39,710 bases of DNA, from positions 1 to 39,710 of the forward strand of contig CAJUOM010000001.1 of the NCBI GenBank assembly GCA_910588255.1, written 5' to 3'. The translations under genes were made by a program, and so were the position numbers. Under the pieces are notes generated by a model that was not told the origin of the DNA, did no database searches, and saw only the letters and a program-made list of their open reading frames with translations. The DNA is from an uncultured Alphaproteobacteria bacterium. GTDB taxonomy: Bacteria; Pseudomonadota; Alphaproteobacteria; RUG11792. This document shows, in pieces, positions 24,714 through 32,183 of the stretch. Each line of letters opens with the position of its first letter. The stretch's first letter is position 1.

Positions 24714-25307
24714 ATGTCATCAGGAGATATAGAAAAGCTTATCTCTCAATTTAGTCGTTTTCCAGGAATGGGTTCACGATCAGCTCTAAGAAGTGTTATT
24801 TACCTTTTAAAGAAAAAAGAAACGTTAATGGCTTCTTTCATTAAGAATTTGGAATTTGTATATTCTAATTCGAAGGTATGCGAAATTTGTGGAAATATAG
24901 ATAATTCATCACCTTGTCATATATGCTCAGATAAAAAACGTGATAATAGCGTTATATGTGTTGTCTCTGATATATCAGATCTTTGGTCAATAGAAAGAGC
25001 TGGATTCTATAGAGGATTATATCATGTCCTTGGAAACAAACTATCTGCAATCAATGGAGTTTCTCCAGAAGATTTAAATATTGATAATCTTATGAAGAGA
25101 ATAGTTAATGTGAAAGAAGTTATTATAGCTATGAGTGCAGACCTTGATGGACAAACAACGATGTTTTTTGTGAATGATAAAATTAAATACTTAGGGGTGA
25201 AAGTAACAACTCTTTCTCATGGCATTCCGATAGGTAGTGAATTAGAATATCTTGATGATGGAACAATAGTAGCTGCTTTTAGTCAGCGTAGAGATATTGT
25301 TTCTTAA
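24714..25307 (+). CDS. recR: Recombination mediator RecR
   Basis: A 197-residue RecR. An N-terminal helix-hairpin-helix (FSRFPGMGSRSALRSVIYLL) is followed by a C4 zinc finger (CEICGNIDNSSPCHIC) and a Toprim domain (CVVSDISDLWSIERAGFYRGLYHVLGN). The C-terminal part has ATTLSHGIPIGSELEYLDDGTI-like family sequence. RecR with RecO (and RecF) loads RecA on gapped single-stranded DNA. The expected neighbours dnaX and ybaB are absent. The gene ends just before the candidate replication origin, which may place it in a very high gene-dosage position. Confidence 0.95.
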   Translation: MSSGDIEKLISQFSRFPGMGSRSALRSVIYLLKKKETLMASFIKNLEFVYSNSKVCEICGNIDNSSPCHICSDKKRDNSVICVVSDISDLWSIERAGFYRGLYHVLGNKLSAINGVSPEDLNIDNLMKRIVNVKEVIIAMSADLDGQTTMFFVNDKIKYLGVKVTTLSHGIPIGSELEYLDDGTIVAAFSQRRDIVS

Positions 25308-25437
25308 TAAATTTAATATTTATAAAAAATTGTTTTAGTTATAACACATGTGAATAAGAATCTATAAAACTTATCAACAGTTTTTGAACAATTTAAAGTC
25401 TTGAAATTAGATTTAATTTTTTGAGTTATTAACAGTC

Positions 25438-25467
25438 TGTGGATAACTATGTTAACAATGTGGATAA
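25438..25467 (-). promoter_or_regulatory. Paired perfect DnaA boxes
   Basis: Two copies of TGTGGATAA (TTATCCACA on the minus strand) at 25438-25446 and 25459-25467, same orientation and 21 bp apart, so on one face of the helix. This is the strongest element in the candidate origin. Confidence 0.8.
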
Positions 25468-25538
25468 TTTTTTAATAAATGTTAATAATTTTACAAAAAT
25501 CTAGAAACTGTTGATAAGTATGGGTTATACACATCGGA

Positions 25539-25553
25539 TTAATTTAAATTTAA
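25539..25553 (+). promoter_or_regulatory. CtrA-like box in the candidate origin
   Basis: TTAA at 25539-25542, seven bases, then TTAA at 25550-25553 followed by C. This matches the TTAA-N7-TTAAC consensus of the alphaproteobacterial regulator CtrA. It starts six bases after the last DnaA box. The AT-rich background makes single matches weak evidence. Confidence 0.4.
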
Positions 25554-25616
25554 CTTGAAAAAGTTTTATTTTTCGCCCAAACTAAATATATTATGATATG
25601 TTAAATTGGTAATGTT

Positions 25617-25940
25617 ATGTCAGAAAAAATAATAAATATACAAGATGCTTTTTTAAATTATATGAGAAAAAACAAAATACCAGTTACGATTTTTTTGCTA
25701 AATGGTGTGAAAATAAGTGGGGTTATTTCATGTTTTGATCAAAGTGCTATTGTTATAAAAAGAGAAGGTTATACTCAACTTTTGTATAAGCATGCTATTT
25801 CAACTTTTTCACCACATGGCGCGGTTAGTGTGTTTGATTGGAATACTTCTCAGCCAACAAGAGAAAAACAAGAGATTTCAGAAAGTATTGAAGAATTGGA
25901 AAGTGAGAGTATTGAATATTTTGAAGACGAGGAAAATTAA
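25617..25940 (+). CDS. hfq: RNA chaperone Hfq
   Basis: A 107-residue Hfq. The Sm1 motif is seen in IPVTIFLLNGVKISGVISCFDQ (about residues 21-42) and the Sm2 motif in QLLYKHAISTFSP, almost the canonical YKHAISTI. The first 70 residues form the Sm ring and an acidic tail of about 30 residues follows. Hfq hexamers help small RNAs pair with mRNAs. The acidic C-terminal tip is known in E. coli to aid RNA release. The ATG is preceded by only a weak ribosome-binding site. hflX and miaA, common neighbours, are absent. lpdA begins 3 bp after its stop. Confidence 0.95.
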   Translation: MSEKIINIQDAFLNYMRKNKIPVTIFLLNGVKISGVISCFDQSAIVIKREGYTQLLYKHAISTFSPHGAVSVFDWNTSQPTREKQEISESIEELESESIEYFEDEEN

Positions 25941-25942
25941 TA

Positions 25943-27352
25943 ATGGATTTTGATATAGTTATTATTGGAGGAGGACCTGGAGGATATGTTTGTGCTATAA
26001 AAGCTGCACAATTAGGATTAAAAACTGCAGTTGTTGAAAAAAGTAAAGATCAATTGGGAGGAACTTGTTTGACAAAAGGGTGTATACCAACAAAGACAAT
26101 ATTGCAATCTGCGAAAGTGAAGCATTTTATTGAGAGATCTTCTGAATTTGGAATAAATGCTTCTTTTGATTCGATTAATTTAGATAAAATAGTTGAACGT
26201 TCAAAAAATGTTATTTCAGGACTAAATAAAGGGGTTAGCGGATTGTTTTCGAAGAATAAAATAACACTTATTGAAGGAACAGCAAAATTCAAGAATAAAA
26301 ATATATTAGAAGTTTCAAATAATGGAAATATAACTGAAGTTTCAGGAAAAAATATAGTGATAGCGACAGGAGCATTTCCGAAGTTAATTCCTGGAATTGA
26401 TAAAGAATTAATAGAGAAAGGATTAGTTTGGACATCAAAAGAAGCTATAACTCCCAAATTTTTTCCGAAAAGATTGTTAATAATAGGTTCTGGGGCTATA
26501 GGAATTGAACTTGCATCATTTTATAATTCTATGAATTCCGAAGTGACAATTGTTGAAATTATGGATAGGATTTTGATTCAAGAAGATAAAGAAATCTCTG
26601 ATTCAGCTATGAAATCTTTCATAAAGCAGGGCATCAAAATAAAAATCGGAACAAAATCTCAAAATATCAAAGAAGTTAATGGAAAAGTTTCTGTTGAATT
26701 AGTTGATAAAGATAACAAAATAGAAACAGAAGAGTTTGATGCTATTGTTTTATCTATCGGAGTTGTTCCTAATACTAAAGATTTGGAACTTGATAAAGTC
26801 GGCATAGAAACAAAACCGAATGGGACAATAGTTACGAAAAAATATCAAGAGACAACAGTATCTGGAATATACGCGATTGGAGATGTTGTTGAGGTTCCTT
26901 GGTTGGCTCATAAAGCCTCAAGAGAAGGAATTATTGTTGCAGAAAAAATTGCAGGAGTGAGTGATATCACACCGATTAATTTGAAAAATATTCCTGCATG
27001 TACATATTCCTCACCTCAAATAGCTTCTATCGGCTTGACAGAAGAAAAAGCAAAGGAACAATATAAGGATATAAAAATCGGGAAGTCATATTTCAGAGGA
27101 AATGGAAAAGCATTGGCAACCGGAGAATCTGATGGATTTGTAAAAGTTATTTTTGATGGGAAAACTGGAGAATTGCTTGGAGCACATATGATTGGATATG
27201 AAGTAACAGAACTTCTTCCTATTTTTTCAGTGGCAATTGCAGGGGAATTGACTGAAAAAGAATTGATGTCAGCTGTTTTTCCTCATCCAACAATGTCGGA
27301 ATGTTTGCAAGAAGCAGTTTGCGACGCTTTTGGAATGTCTGTTAACAGTTAG
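25943..27352 (+). CDS. lpdA: Dihydrolipoyl dehydrogenase (E3)
   Basis: A 469-residue flavin disulfide oxidoreductase. An N-terminal FAD-binding GGGPGGYVCAIKAAQLG (about residues 9-25) is followed by the redox disulfide GGTCLTKGCIPTK, the NAD-binding GSGAIGIELASFY, and a C-terminal dimer domain with the catalytic HPTMSE segment (HPHPT-type, read as FPHPTMSECLQEA). E3 reoxidises lipoyl groups of pyruvate, 2-oxoglutarate or glycine-cleavage complexes. None of those partners is in the window, so which complex it serves cannot be told. It follows hfq by 2 bp and precedes alr by 8 bp. It ends in TAG. Confidence 0.95.
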   Translation: MDFDIVIIGGGPGGYVCAIKAAQLGLKTAVVEKSKDQLGGTCLTKGCIPTKTILQSAKVKHFIERSSEFGINASFDSINLDKIVERSKNVISGLNKGVSGLFSKNKITLIEGTAKFKNKNILEVSNNGNITEVSGKNIVIATGAFPKLIPGIDKELIEKGLVWTSKEAITPKFFPKRLLIIGSGAIGIELASFYNSMNSEVTIVEIMDRILIQEDKEISDSAMKSFIKQGIKIKIGTKSQNIKEVNGKVSVELVDKDNKIETEEFDAIVLSIGVVPNTKDLELDKVGIETKPNGTIVTKKYQETTVSGIYAIGDVVEVPWLAHKASREGIIVAEKIAGVSDITPINLKNIPACTYSSPQIASIGLTEEKAKEQYKDIKIGKSYFRGNGKALATGESDGFVKVIFDGKTGELLGAHMIGYEVTELLPIFSVAIAGELTEKELMSAVFPHPTMSECLQEAVCDAFGMSVNS

Positions 27353-27360
27353 GTTTAAAT

Positions 27361-28455
27361 ATGTTTGATATTTGTCCAAAAGTTACGATAGATTTATCCG
27401 CCATAAAAGAAAATTATCAAATGATTTCAAAAATGCTTGGAGAAAATGTAATCGCATCTGCTGTTGTTAAAAATGACGCATATGGACTAGGTGCTCAGAA
27501 AGTTTCGCAAGCTCTATACGAAATTGGATGTATTAACTTTTGGACAGCTTATATCAAAGAAGCAATAGATATAAGAAGAGTCTTACCACTTGATGCTAAT
27601 ATATTCTTTCTTCAAGGATTTTCTAATTCAGATATAGATCTAATGAAAACATATAAGATAACCCCTGTTATTAATTCAATTGAGGATTTTAATAATGTGA
27701 AAAACAGAGGGATAGGATTTGTTTTGCATGTTGATTCTGGGCTTTCAAGATTAGGATTAAGATCTGAAGATATAGATAAGATACTCCCGTTATTGAAAAA
27801 TGAAAAAATATATTATGTTATTTCTCATTTAGCTTGTTCTGATGAAAAAGATAGAGATATAAACATAATGCAAAAAGCTTCGTTTGATAGAAGCTTAGCT
27901 AAAATCCGAGAAGTTATCGATGTAAAAGCTGGAATTTCTGCCAGTGGCGGTGTTGTGTTAGGCAAAGAATATAATTATGATATTGTGAGAATTGGTGCAT
28001 TTTTGTATGGAATTCAGGCAGTTCCAAATATAAAATTAAAAAATGTGTTTTCATTAAAAACAAGTGTATTGCAACGATATAAATTGCCTTCTGATTCATT
28101 TATAGGTTATGGAGCAACTTTCAAAACAACAAGAGAAACGACTTTAGCTGTCATTTCCATAGGTTATGCTGATGGAATAAAATGTTCTCTTTCAAATAAA
28201 GGAATTGTAGAATTTTATGATCAATTTGGAAAGGTTTATAAAGCTCCGATATTAGGGAGAATATCTATGGATTTAATTGCATGTGATGTGACAGATATTC
28301 CGGAAGAGGCAACGAAAGTTGCATCAACAGCGGTTGTTATAGATGAGAATTATTCAATAAATGAAATGGCAATAGATGCAGAAACAATACCTTATGAGAT
28401 TTTAACAAGTATTAACTTTAAATCAAATAGGTTTTCAATTTTATATAAAGGGTAA
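27361..28455 (+). CDS. alr: Alanine racemase
   Basis: A 364-residue PLP enzyme of normal length. The PLP lysine lies in SAVVKNDAYGLG near residue 38. The second catalytic base, a tyrosine, is in FIGYGATFKT near residue 250, followed by SIGYADGI. GRISMDLIACDVT is also typical of the C-terminal domain. It makes D-alanine for peptidoglycan, so the organism very likely keeps a cell wall. It is the last gene of the hfq-lpdA-alr run. The 170-bp gap after it holds only the promoter of the next gene. Confidence 0.95.
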   Translation: MFDICPKVTIDLSAIKENYQMISKMLGENVIASAVVKNDAYGLGAQKVSQALYEIGCINFWTAYIKEAIDIRRVLPLDANIFFLQGFSNSDIDLMKTYKITPVINSIEDFNNVKNRGIGFVLHVDSGLSRLGLRSEDIDKILPLLKNEKIYYVISHLACSDEKDRDINIMQKASFDRSLAKIREVIDVKAGISASGGVVLGKEYNYDIVRIGAFLYGIQAVPNIKLKNVFSLKTSVLQRYKLPSDSFIGYGATFKTTRETTLAVISIGYADGIKCSLSNKGIVEFYDQFGKVYKAPILGRISMDLIACDVTDIPEEATKVASTAVVIDENYSINEMAIDAETIPYEILTSINFKSNRFSILYKG

Positions 28456-28561
28456 TTTTCACTATTTAGAAAATTTGTTTTTAATTGTGATTTTTTTACA
28501 ACAACATTCCTGAGTTCATAGAATTTTATAAAAATTTTTCAAACAATAGCTTTGTTTGGTG

Positions 28562-28567
28562 TATAAT
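28562..28567 (+). promoter_or_regulatory. -10 box for the secreted Thr/Glu-rich protein
   Basis: TATAAT in GTGTATAATATAAAG, 55 bp before the chosen ATG at 28623. No clear -35 is seen. The gene has its own terminator, so this looks like a single-gene transcript. Confidence 0.5.
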
Positions 28568-28622
28568 ATAAAGTAAGAAAGGTTGTTAAACAACGTTAAT
28601 TTTTTATTATTTGGAGAAAAAT

Positions 28623-29243
28623 ATGAATAAAATCAGTATGCTGTCTATAGCATTATCACTTTTAGTAGGTTTTGCTTATGCAGAAGAAGAAACAAAAACA
28701 GAAAGTACAGAAGCTCCTGTAGCTCAAGAAGCTTCAACAACCACTACTGAGAAAACAGAAACTCCTGCTGTAGCTGAAGAAACATCTAAAACAGAAACAA
28801 CGACTGAAACTACAGCTCCTACGACAACCGAAGAACCAAGGGTAACAGAAACTGTTAAAGAAAAAGTAGAGGAAGCAGCAGACAAAGTTGAAGAGACTGT
28901 GAAGGAAGCTGTAAAGCCTATTGTAAAGAAAGCTAAGAAAGCAAAGAAAAAATTTCCAACTGCTGAAATGAAAAAAGCAACTGAAGAATTGAATACTACT
29001 GCAGCTAATGTAAATGACGAAAAAATTCGTGAAGCTAACGAGAAATTGTCTGATGCAGAAGAAGATGCTTCAGATGCAAGAGTAGATGTTGCTGATGCAA
29101 AAAAGGATGCTCACTTGCATGGTCATACAGACACCTATGGAAAAGAGCTTATTGAGAATGCTCAAGACAATTTAGCCGATGCGACACAAAAAGTTGAAGA
29201 GGCAAAGGCTGAAGTTGCCCAAGCTGAAAAAGCAAAAGCTTAA
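28623..29243 (+). CDS. Secreted Thr/Glu-rich coiled-coil protein, unknown
   Basis: A 206-residue protein. ATG 28623 is chosen over an in-frame TTG at 28611 because GGAG lies just before it and the protein then begins with a clean signal peptide (MNKISMLSIALSLLVGFAYA). Residues 21-80 are low-complexity Thr/Glu/Ala with little else. A basic block, VKKAKKAKKKFP, comes near residue 110. Residues 120-206 are Ala/Glu/Asp/Lys heptads, a likely coiled coil. The composition suggests a periplasmic or envelope spacer protein such as an apolipoprotein-like or linker protein. No family is recognised. It is monocistronic, with a -10 box before it and a strong terminator after it. Confidence 0.7.
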   Translation: MNKISMLSIALSLLVGFAYAEEETKTESTEAPVAQEASTTTTEKTETPAVAEETSKTETTTETTAPTTTEEPRVTETVKEKVEEAADKVEETVKEAVKPIVKKAKKAKKKFPTAEMKKATEELNTTAANVNDEKIREANEKLSDAEEDASDARVDVADAKKDAHLHGHTDTYGKELIENAQDNLADATQKVEEAKAEVAQAEKAKA

Positions 29244-29264
29244 TTTATTTATATAAGTTTTGTA

Positions 29265-29292
29265 AAAAGGGCTTTTATTAAAAAGCCCTTTT
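29265..29292 (+). terminator. Rho-independent terminator
   Basis: Perfect 12-bp stem, AAAAGGGCTTTT (29265-29276) and its complement (29281-29292), with a 4-nt ATTA loop and T-rich sequence after it. It lies 21 bp after the stop codon of the secreted coiled-coil gene. Confidence 0.9.
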
Positions 29293-29314
29293 GTTATTTT
29301 GAAAGATTAAAAGG

Positions 29315-30547
29315 TTGTTTGATAAGCCTTTAGCAGAGTTATTAAGGCCTAAAACTATAGATGAGTTGGTAGGTAGAGACTTTAATATTAATTTAGAAAA
29401 TCCTCAATCTATGATTTTTTGGGGACCTCCTGGTTCCGGAAAAACATCATTAGCAAAAATAGTTTCTGATAATTGCAAGATTCCAACAGTTGCATTATCT
29501 GCTGTGACGAATGGAGCTGCAAAGTTTAAGGAAATATTTGCAACAGCAGAAAAAGGCACACGTATATTGCTCCATGTGGATGAAATTCATCATTTGAATA
29601 AATCCCAACAAGATATATTTTTACCTCATATTGAAAATGGAAATATAATTTTGCTAGGAACAACAACTGAGAATCCATCTTTTGAGTTACGTCCGGCTTT
29701 GCTTTCCAGGTGTAAGGTTATAGTTTTTAAAAGACTTTCTTTGGATGATTTGAACCTAATATTAGGTCGAGCAGAGAAATATTTAGGAAGAGCGCTACCA
29801 TTAGATGAAAAGGCAAAGCAGGCAATTTGCGAAATGGCGGATGGGGATGGAAGATATCTTTTAAATATGCTGGAAGATTTGTTATTATCCGCAAATAATA
29901 AGAAAATTCTAAAAATTGATGATATAAAAGAAATCTTATCAAAACGAAGTGTTTTATATGACAAGAGAAATGATGAACATTATAATTTAATAAGCGCATT
30001 GCATAAGTCTTTGAGAGGATCTGATGTTGATGCGGCATTATACTGGTTTTCCAGAATGTTGAAAGGCGGAGAAAATCCACTTTATATAGCAAGAAGGCTT
30101 ATTAGGTTTGCTGTTGAAGATATAGGTTTAGCTGATCCAAATGCCTTGAATCAAGCTGTAGCTGCTTGGCAAGCATATACGTTTTTAGGTTCTCCTGAAG
30201 GAGAATTGGCAATTGCACAAGCTGTTATTTATCTAGCAACTTCTCCAAAATCAAATGCTGGATATGTCGCATTTAACACCGCTCAGAAGCTTGCTGAATC
30301 GACAGGTTCATTGATGCCCCCGAAGCATATTTTGAATGCTCCAACAAAGTTTATGAAGGATTTAGGATATTATAAAGATTATGTCTATGATCCTGATACA
30401 AAAGATGGATTTTCCGGACAGAATTATTTTCCGGAAAGAATGGAAAGAGTAAAAATTTATAATCCTATAGAAAGAGGATTTGAAAGAGAAATAATAAAAA
30501 GATTAGACTATTGGGAAAAATTACGAAAAGAGAAAAATCATTCTTAA
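29315..30547 (+). CDS. rarA: Replication-associated recombination ATPase RarA (MgsA)
   Basis: A 410-residue AAA+ ATPase related to clamp loaders. Walker A is GPPGSGKTS (about residues 37-45), Walker B is HVDEIHH, sensor 1 is LLGTTTENPSFEL, and the C-terminal tetramerisation domain includes GGENPLYIARRLIRFAVEDIGLADP. RarA acts at stalled replication forks. The start is TTG at 29315: homologues begin PLAE-x-x-RP close to this point and no ATG is near. The ribosome-binding site is poor, which may limit expression. The hairpin repeat copy C lies 25 bp after its stop. Confidence 0.94.
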   Translation: MFDKPLAELLRPKTIDELVGRDFNINLENPQSMIFWGPPGSGKTSLAKIVSDNCKIPTVALSAVTNGAAKFKEIFATAEKGTRILLHVDEIHHLNKSQQDIFLPHIENGNIILLGTTTENPSFELRPALLSRCKVIVFKRLSLDDLNLILGRAEKYLGRALPLDEKAKQAICEMADGDGRYLLNMLEDLLLSANNKKILKIDDIKEILSKRSVLYDKRNDEHYNLISALHKSLRGSDVDAALYWFSRMLKGGENPLYIARRLIRFAVEDIGLADPNALNQAVAAWQAYTFLGSPEGELAIAQAVIYLATSPKSNAGYVAFNTAQKLAESTGSLMPPKHILNAPTKFMKDLGYYKDYVYDPDTKDGFSGQNYFPERMERVKIYNPIERGFEREIIKRLDYWEKLRKEKNHS

Positions 30548-30572
30548 TTTGAAATATGATTTAAAAAGATGA

Positions 30573-30619
30573 GCGCGCGGCCCGTGGGTATAATATCAAG
30601 TCTACCACGGGCCGCGCGC
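30573..30619 (+). repeat. Interspersed palindrome, copy C (bulged stem)
   Basis: The arms 30573-30590 and 30603-30619 pair over 17 bp with one extra G on the left (GTGGGTA against TACCAC). The outer stem is GCGCGCGGCCCGTGG. TATAAT is at 30589-30594 and the loop starts AATATCAAG, as in copies B and D. Relative to copy A, CACGTGG has become CCCGTGG, with the matching change on the right arm. The remainder of the 244-bp gap to the next gene holds a promoter. Confidence 0.9.
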
Positions 30620-30679
30620 CAGAATGAACTTAAAATACGGCTATAAAAATACCTAAAATTTTATGGGACTTTTTATTTT

Positions 30680-30709
30680 TTGACAAGATTGAAATAATTA
30701 TTTTATCCT
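30680..30709 (+). promoter_or_regulatory. Possible promoter for the phage-like genes
   Basis: TTGACA at 30680-30685, 18 bp, then TATCCT at 30704-30709. It is a fair sigma-70-type match about 80 bp before the gene at 30792, which also has a good AGAAAGGAAA ribosome-binding site. Confidence 0.4.
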
Positions 30710-30791
30710 GAAAATGTGCTTGGACAATTTTAAATAAACAAAAGCACAATTAAAAATCACAAAAAATTAAATTTTAGAAAGGAAAATTATT

Positions 30792-31319
30792 ATGAATAAT
30801 ATAATAATAAAAGAATCTAAGCAGCAAGCATTAGATATAAATGTATTAAAATCTCATTTAAGAATAGATTATGATCATGAAGATAATTATTTGAAAGAGA
30901 TTATTTCTATGGCAACTGATATTCTTGAGAAGAATATTGAAAAGCCAATATTAGTAAAGACTTTTAAGTATGTCCAATATAATTCGGAATTTACCTCAAC
31001 AAAGAAGATTTTTCTTCCGCTGAATAATGTGAAAGAAATTTTATTTGTAAAAAGATTGAGTCAACATTATGAGCCTTTAAAATATACCGTTGAGAATTAT
31101 AATGGAAAAACAGTAGTTATAACAAACGGCTCAAGATACCCTATTGAAATAATATACAGTGCTGGTATGACTGAAAAATTCAATGAGATACCCAAAGATT
31201 TGCAATTTGCCATACTTCAAATTTCAAAAAATATTTATGAGTGTTCTGAAGAGGATGTTCTTGAATCAAAATATATAAAGCATATTATAAATTCAAATAG
31301 AACCCTAAGTATTGATTAA
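30792..31319 (+). CDS. Phage/GTA head-tail adaptor (gp6-like)
   Basis: A 175-residue protein with the gp6-like connector pattern. Near the N-terminus, LKSHLRIDYDHEDNYLKEIISMATDILEKNI is the helical start of HK97 gp6-type adaptors. A beta region IFLPLNNVKEILFVKRL and a closing DLQFAILQISKNIYE helix follow. Such proteins form the ring under the portal where the tail joins. Gene transfer agents of alphaproteobacteria have a homologue. No terminase, portal or capsid gene is nearby, so this is a remnant or a dispersed GTA module. The next gene looks like the matching head-closure protein, 12 bp on. Confidence 0.78.
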   Translation: MNNIIIKESKQQALDINVLKSHLRIDYDHEDNYLKEIISMATDILEKNIEKPILVKTFKYVQYNSEFTSTKKIFLPLNNVKEILFVKRLSQHYEPLKYTVENYNGKTVVITNGSRYPIEIIYSAGMTEKFNEIPKDLQFAILQISKNIYECSEEDVLESKYIKHIINSNRTLSID

Positions 31320-31331
31320 AACGGAGAAATT

Positions 31332-31628
31332 ATGAAAAGTTTTATATCGAAGCTAAAAGAAAAAATAATCCTGCTTGAAAATAATCATGATGTGGAAAAT
31401 ATGACTTCAAAAAAATATAAAGAAGTCTTGCATACCAGGGGGTATGTTAGGATTTTAAAATCAGATGAATTAAATGAAGTTTGTGAAGTCATTATTCAGA
31501 AACCTCCTGTGAGTTTGAAGTTAAACATTGTTGGAGTGAAGTGGAAAGAAAAAGAATATGCTATTAATACGCTTTTTAGCGAGTATAAAGATAGATTTAT
31601 AAGAGGAAACTTTATTCGTTATCTGTAG
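31332..31628 (+). CDS. Probable phage/GTA head-closure protein
   Basis: A 98-residue protein, a small beta-rich domain with one N-terminal helix. Segments such as LHTRGYVRILKSDELNEVCEVIIQ and the position straight after a gp6-like adaptor fit the head-tail joining (stopper) family of HK97-type phages and GTAs. Sequence similarity that I can see is modest, so the call leans on context. It has a GGAG ribosome-binding site. Its 3' end overlaps the convergent XRE regulator gene by 17 bp. Confidence 0.55.
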   Translation: MKSFISKLKEKIILLENNHDVENMTSKKYKEVLHTRGYVRILKSDELNEVCEVIIQKPPVSLKLNIVGVKWKEKEYAINTLFSEYKDRFIRGNFIRYL

Positions 31629-31986
31629 TGGTGGTAACTAAAGCTTCTACTAAATTTATAATTCTTTCTTTTACTTTTTTGTTAGTGACCGCTCTAAAAA
31701 ATTCCAAAAGCTTTTGTTCAAGATTTATATTATCTAATTCTTCTGTATTTTCTCTAAAAGACAATTTAGGAAAGAAATAAGTGGGAGGTGTATTGAGAAA
31801 TTCGCAGACTTTTAAAAAAGTAGAAACGGATACCCGTGAATGTCCTCCTTCATATTTTTGTATTTGTTGAGCTGTACACCCAATAAATTTAGCTAATTCT
31901 GTTTGGGTTATTTTCAAATCTTTACGTCTCCTTTTCAATTTATCACCAATTTGAAGTGAAGGCTGGTTTTTGAAGTTATTGTTCAT
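31612..31986 (-). CDS. XRE-family HTH regulator
   Basis: A 124-residue DNA-binding protein. The helix-turn-helix spans roughly residues 13-67 (IGDKLKRRRKDLKITQTELAKFIG, then AQQIQKYEGG and RVSVSTFLKVCEFL). The C-terminal half is a short helical domain. This two-part type is frequent in alphaproteobacteria and is often not phage-linked, though it sits beside phage-like genes here. It converges on the head-closure gene with a 17-bp overlap. It diverges from the small secreted protein at 32184 across a 197-bp region that contains a CtrA-like box. Confidence 0.88.
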   Translation of the reverse strand: MNNNFKNQPSLQIGDKLKRRRKDLKITQTELAKFIGCTAQQIQKYEGGHSRVSVSTFLKVCEFLNTPPTYFFPKLSFRENTEELDNINLEQKLLEFFRAVTNKKVKERIINLVEALVTTTTDNE

Positions 31987-32114
31987 AAATTAAAAATTTT
32001 ATTATTTCTTATTATAAGTTTATGGCAAAAAGAGAATCAAAAAAAGGATTTCATGTGGAAAATTAAAATTTTATTTCAAAATCTAAGGGATAAAAAATAA
32101 TTTATTCTAAGATG

Positions 32115-32129
32115 TTAACCAATAATTAA
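32115..32129 (+). promoter_or_regulatory. CtrA-like box in divergent promoter region
   Basis: TTAACCAATAATTAA, followed by C, matches TTAA-N7-TTAAC, and the first half also matches TTAACCA of the longer consensus. It lies 55 bp before the 32184 gene and 129 bp before the divergent XRE gene. A GAGGT ribosome-binding site for the + gene follows downstream. Confidence 0.5.
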
Positions 32130-32183
32130 CTTTTTTAAAGTATCCTTAATTTATAAAGAGGTGTATTTATATGAGGTACTTTT

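Larger units (their letters stand above)
25320..25600. other. Candidate chromosomal replication origin (oriC)
   Basis: The 309-bp gap between recR and hfq holds four matches to the DnaA box TTATNCACA: 25349-25357 (-), 25438-25446 (-), 25459-25467 (-) and 25525-25533 (+). The two middle ones are perfect TTATCCACA spaced exactly 21 bp, two helical turns. Two weaker TTATCAACA boxes lie at 25371-25379 (+) and 25509-25517 (-). An extremely AT-rich stretch at 25468-25500 could be the unwinding element. A CtrA-like site is at 25539-25553. The parS cluster lies 12 kb away, as expected near an origin. Gene direction does not diverge at this point, which counts against it. Confidence 0.65.

Noticed and set aside
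25472..25486. Second CtrA-like box (TTAATAAATGTTAA) in the candidate origin
   Set aside because: The spacer is six bases, not seven, so it does not fit the consensus.
7932..30666. A shared CCTAAAATTTTATG segment beyond copies A (reverse) and C (forward), as a longer repeat unit
   Set aside because: The segment is itself nearly palindromic and AT-only at its centre, and copies B and D lack it, so it is probably chance.
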